Of a DNA stretch of 7,678 nucleotides, positions 6,599 to 7,678 are shown piece by piece. A program made the translations under genes and the position numbers. The notes under the pieces were generated by a model. It was not told where the DNA came from, searched no databases, and was given only the letters and a program-made list of their open reading frames with translations. Where the stretch lies: contig CAMJTZ010000086.1 in the NCBI GenBank assembly GCA_946408865.1, forward strand, positions 1-7,678, written 5' to 3'. This DNA is from an uncultured Clostridia bacterium. Its GTDB lineage: Bacteria; Bacillota_A; Clostridia; Christensenellales; Aristaeellaceae. Within the stretch, counting starts at the first letter, position 1, and the number at the start of each line of letters is the position of its first letter.

Positions 6599-6630
6599 GG
6601 ATTCTCCCATGTTGGGAGAGTCCTTTTTTT
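6599..6630 (+). terminator. Strong Rho-independent terminator closing the repeat-gene cluster
   Basis: GGATTCTCCCA (6599-6609) pairs with TGGGAGAGTCC (6613-6623), 11 bp with one G-T wobble and a TGT loop, followed by seven Ts (6624-6630). It lies just after repeat copy 3 and would stop transcripts of the small membrane gene. Confidence 0.9.
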
Positions 6631-6652
6631 GATACCTTTTTCGACCTTCACA

Positions 6653-6725
6653 GTTGGGCTTTTGTTGGGTCAGCCCTCATTCCGCAAATGATATTTCTCA
6701 AATGTTGGGACTTTACATGTTGGGA
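6653..6725. repeat. Cluster of short TGTTGGGA-type direct repeats
   Basis: GTTGGG occurs at 6653, 6664, 6704 and 6719, with a fifth at 6611 inside the preceding terminator. The best pair is ATGTTGGGACTTT (6702-6714) and ATGTTGGGACCTTT (6717-6730), offset by 15 nt. There is no gene here. Iterated short sites of this kind occur at the ends of some transposons (IS21-type ends carry several transposase sites), but no mate end or transposase is seen. Confidence 0.5.
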
Positions 6726-6760
6726 CCTTTCGCGAGCCCATTTTATCACTCAAAAGTATT

Positions 6761-7264
6761 GAAAACAATGGCATCTCAAGGTCAAAACCGATACAAGTCC
6801 ATAAGGTAAAGCCGCAGTTGGATTTTCTTCTGGAGCATATCGAAACAAGCTCCAGTCTCTATGTGACAGAAGCTAGCAGATTATCAAGATCAGTTTCCCA
6901 GTTCTGCGATATTCTGGAGATTGTTAAGAAGAAGCACCTTCGCCTTGTGATTATCGGCTCCATCACAGTGGACTGCCGAAACAGCGATATGGACCCAATG
7001 AGCGAAGCATTCCTGCAAATGGCTAGCATTTTTAATCAACTCGAATTGTCTATGATCAGGGCTCGTATAAAGTCTTGGATGGCTAACGCTAGGGCAAAAG
7101 GGCGACAGATCGGAAGAAAGCCTGTTACAAAAGCAGATTTGCCCACCACATTTCTGAAGTATTATCCGGCATATAAGAATAGGACAATGAATGTTGCAAA
7201 GTTGGCGCGGATTTGTAAACTGAGCAGACCCACAATATATAAATACATAAAAATGATGATATAG
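6761..7264 (+). pseudogene. Small serine recombinase (resolvase/invertase family), N-terminally truncated
   Basis: The open frame gives the central and C-terminal parts of a site-specific serine recombinase. The segment LDFLLEHIETSSSLYVTEASRLSRSVSQF matches the conserved region carrying the two catalytic arginines (SRLSR, equivalent to R68 and R71 of gamma-delta resolvase). Then come the long E helix region (MASIFNQLELSMIRARIKSWMANARAKGRQIGRKP) and a C-terminal HTH (NVAKLARICKLSRPTIYKYIK) typical of Hin-type DNA-binding domains. The N-terminal strand with the Y-x-R-x-S motif and nucleophilic serine is absent: the frame stays open back to 6692, but neither that frame nor the other forward frames contain it. 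Homology fades near 6761, and the first possible start is TTG 6818 without a clear ribosome site. It is therefore probably a catalytically dead remnant. AT-rich composition contrasts with the genes upstream, suggesting acquired DNA. Confidence 0.8.
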
Positions 7265-7266
7265 TG

Positions 7267-7287
7267 AAATGAAGCTTCCTTTCATTT
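7267..7287. terminator. Weak hairpin between convergent genes
   Basis: AAATGAA (7267-7273) and TTCATTT (7281-7287) form a 7-bp AT-rich stem right after the recombinase stop. The stem flanks contain short A and T runs, so it might serve both converging genes. It is weak and lacks a proper T tract. Confidence 0.25.
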
Positions 7288-7308
7288 ACACATAAAGAGA
7301 CGCAGATG

Positions 7309-7678
7309 TCATGACTTTGCGGTTTCGATAAAACCAAGATGACTATATACGGTTCCAAATAGTTCTGAAATAACTGATTTTGTGTTCCACTCTATTCCGA
7401 ATTCATTGAATATTGCGTGATCAAGATGTAAGTAATCCGTTGGTGGAAATCTATTACCAATAACAATATAATTTCCCCCATACAGTTTTACGTGATTTTC
7501 TAATAACTGTTTGTGAGCCTGTGCTATAGATTGTTCAACAGTATTATTTATGAAATAGTATGGAGTAAATTGTTTAAAAACACTGAGGTTCTGGTATTTT
7601 TCAGCAAATAAAAAGTTATCACAGAAATTTTCACCAACAATTGCGCAATATATCTGTGAAAAAACATATACCAAATAA
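7309..7678 (-). CDS. Unidentified protein, N-terminus beyond the window edge (partial)
   Basis: A minus-strand open frame that stops at 7309-7311 and remains open to the right edge. At least 121 residues are visible. A TTG at 7672-7674 could be a start, but without a visible ribosome site the gene more likely continues outside. The sequence looks like a folded soluble protein rich in aromatic residues: IYCAIVGENFCDNFLF, VFKQFTPYYFINNT, then KLYGGNYIVIGNRFPPTDYLHLDHAIFNEFGIEW and ISELFGTVYSHLGFIE. No signal peptide, membrane segment or motif that I recognise is present. It is the most AT-rich gene here and is convergent with the recombinase remnant, so it probably belongs to an acquired segment. 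Coding is supported mainly by the long open frame in AT-rich DNA and plausible protein composition. Confidence 0.6.
   Translation of the reverse strand, partial: YLVYVFSQIYCAIVGENFCDNFLFAEKYQNLSVFKQFTPYYFINNTVEQSIAQAHKQLLENHVKLYGGNYIVIGNRFPPTDYLHLDHAIFNEFGIEWNTKSVISELFGTVYSHLGFIETAKS

Noticed and set aside
6631..6760. A frameshifted N-terminus of the serine recombinase
   Set aside because: All three forward frames were read and none shows the Y-x-R-x-S motif, so the catalytic part is missing rather than shifted.

Overview
The window looks like a chromosomal stretch from an anaerobic, Gram-positive-type clostridial bacterium of fairly high GC. The basis is strong AGGAGG-type ribosome binding sites, a compact Firmicutes-style polyamine operon, and a rubrerythrin with an N-terminal rubredoxin domain, a form typical of anaerobic Clostridia. 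No species is claimed. Base composition changes visibly near position 6600: left of it the DNA is GC-rich, right of it AT-rich, and the last ~400 bases are the most AT-rich.

Region 1 (68-5275) is one operon: an XRE/cupin transcriptional regulator, then potA, potB, potC and potD of a spermidine/putrescine ABC importer. The gaps are small (52 nt, 10 nt, then two 4-nt start/stop overlaps), and a strong Rho-independent terminator follows potD. The HTH-cupin protein probably senses a polyamine or related ligand and controls the importer. PotA (ATPase), PotB and PotC (permeases) and PotD (external binding protein) form the complete transporter. Two features are unusual: PotA carries two TOBE-like modules in tandem, and PotD has a C-terminal transmembrane anchor with no lipobox.

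Region 2 (5266-6630) starts with a good sigma-A-type promoter overlapping the potD terminator. It drives a reverse-type rubrerythrin (peroxide/oxygen defence). Two small genes follow: a 79-aa helix-hairpin-helix protein resembling the RNA polymerase alpha C-terminal domain, and an 81-aa two-helix membrane protein. The main finding lies here. The last ~50-64 bp of the rubrerythrin gene, including its stop codon, recur twice downstream, once after each small gene, and still read in frame as the rubrerythrin C-terminus. The layout is rubrerythrin-repeat / HHH-repeat / membrane protein-repeat / terminator. All three copies share an identical 18-bp core containing a dyad with a central GG.

Region 3 (6631-7678) is the AT-richer, probably acquired flank. 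It has short TGTTGGGA repeats, a small serine recombinase lacking its N-terminal catalytic part, and an unidentified gene on the minus strand running off the window edge. The simplest reading is that the 3' end of the rubrerythrin gene has been a repeated insertion site for small pieces of DNA, with mobile-element debris still at the outer edge. That mechanism is inferred; the repeats themselves are directly visible.
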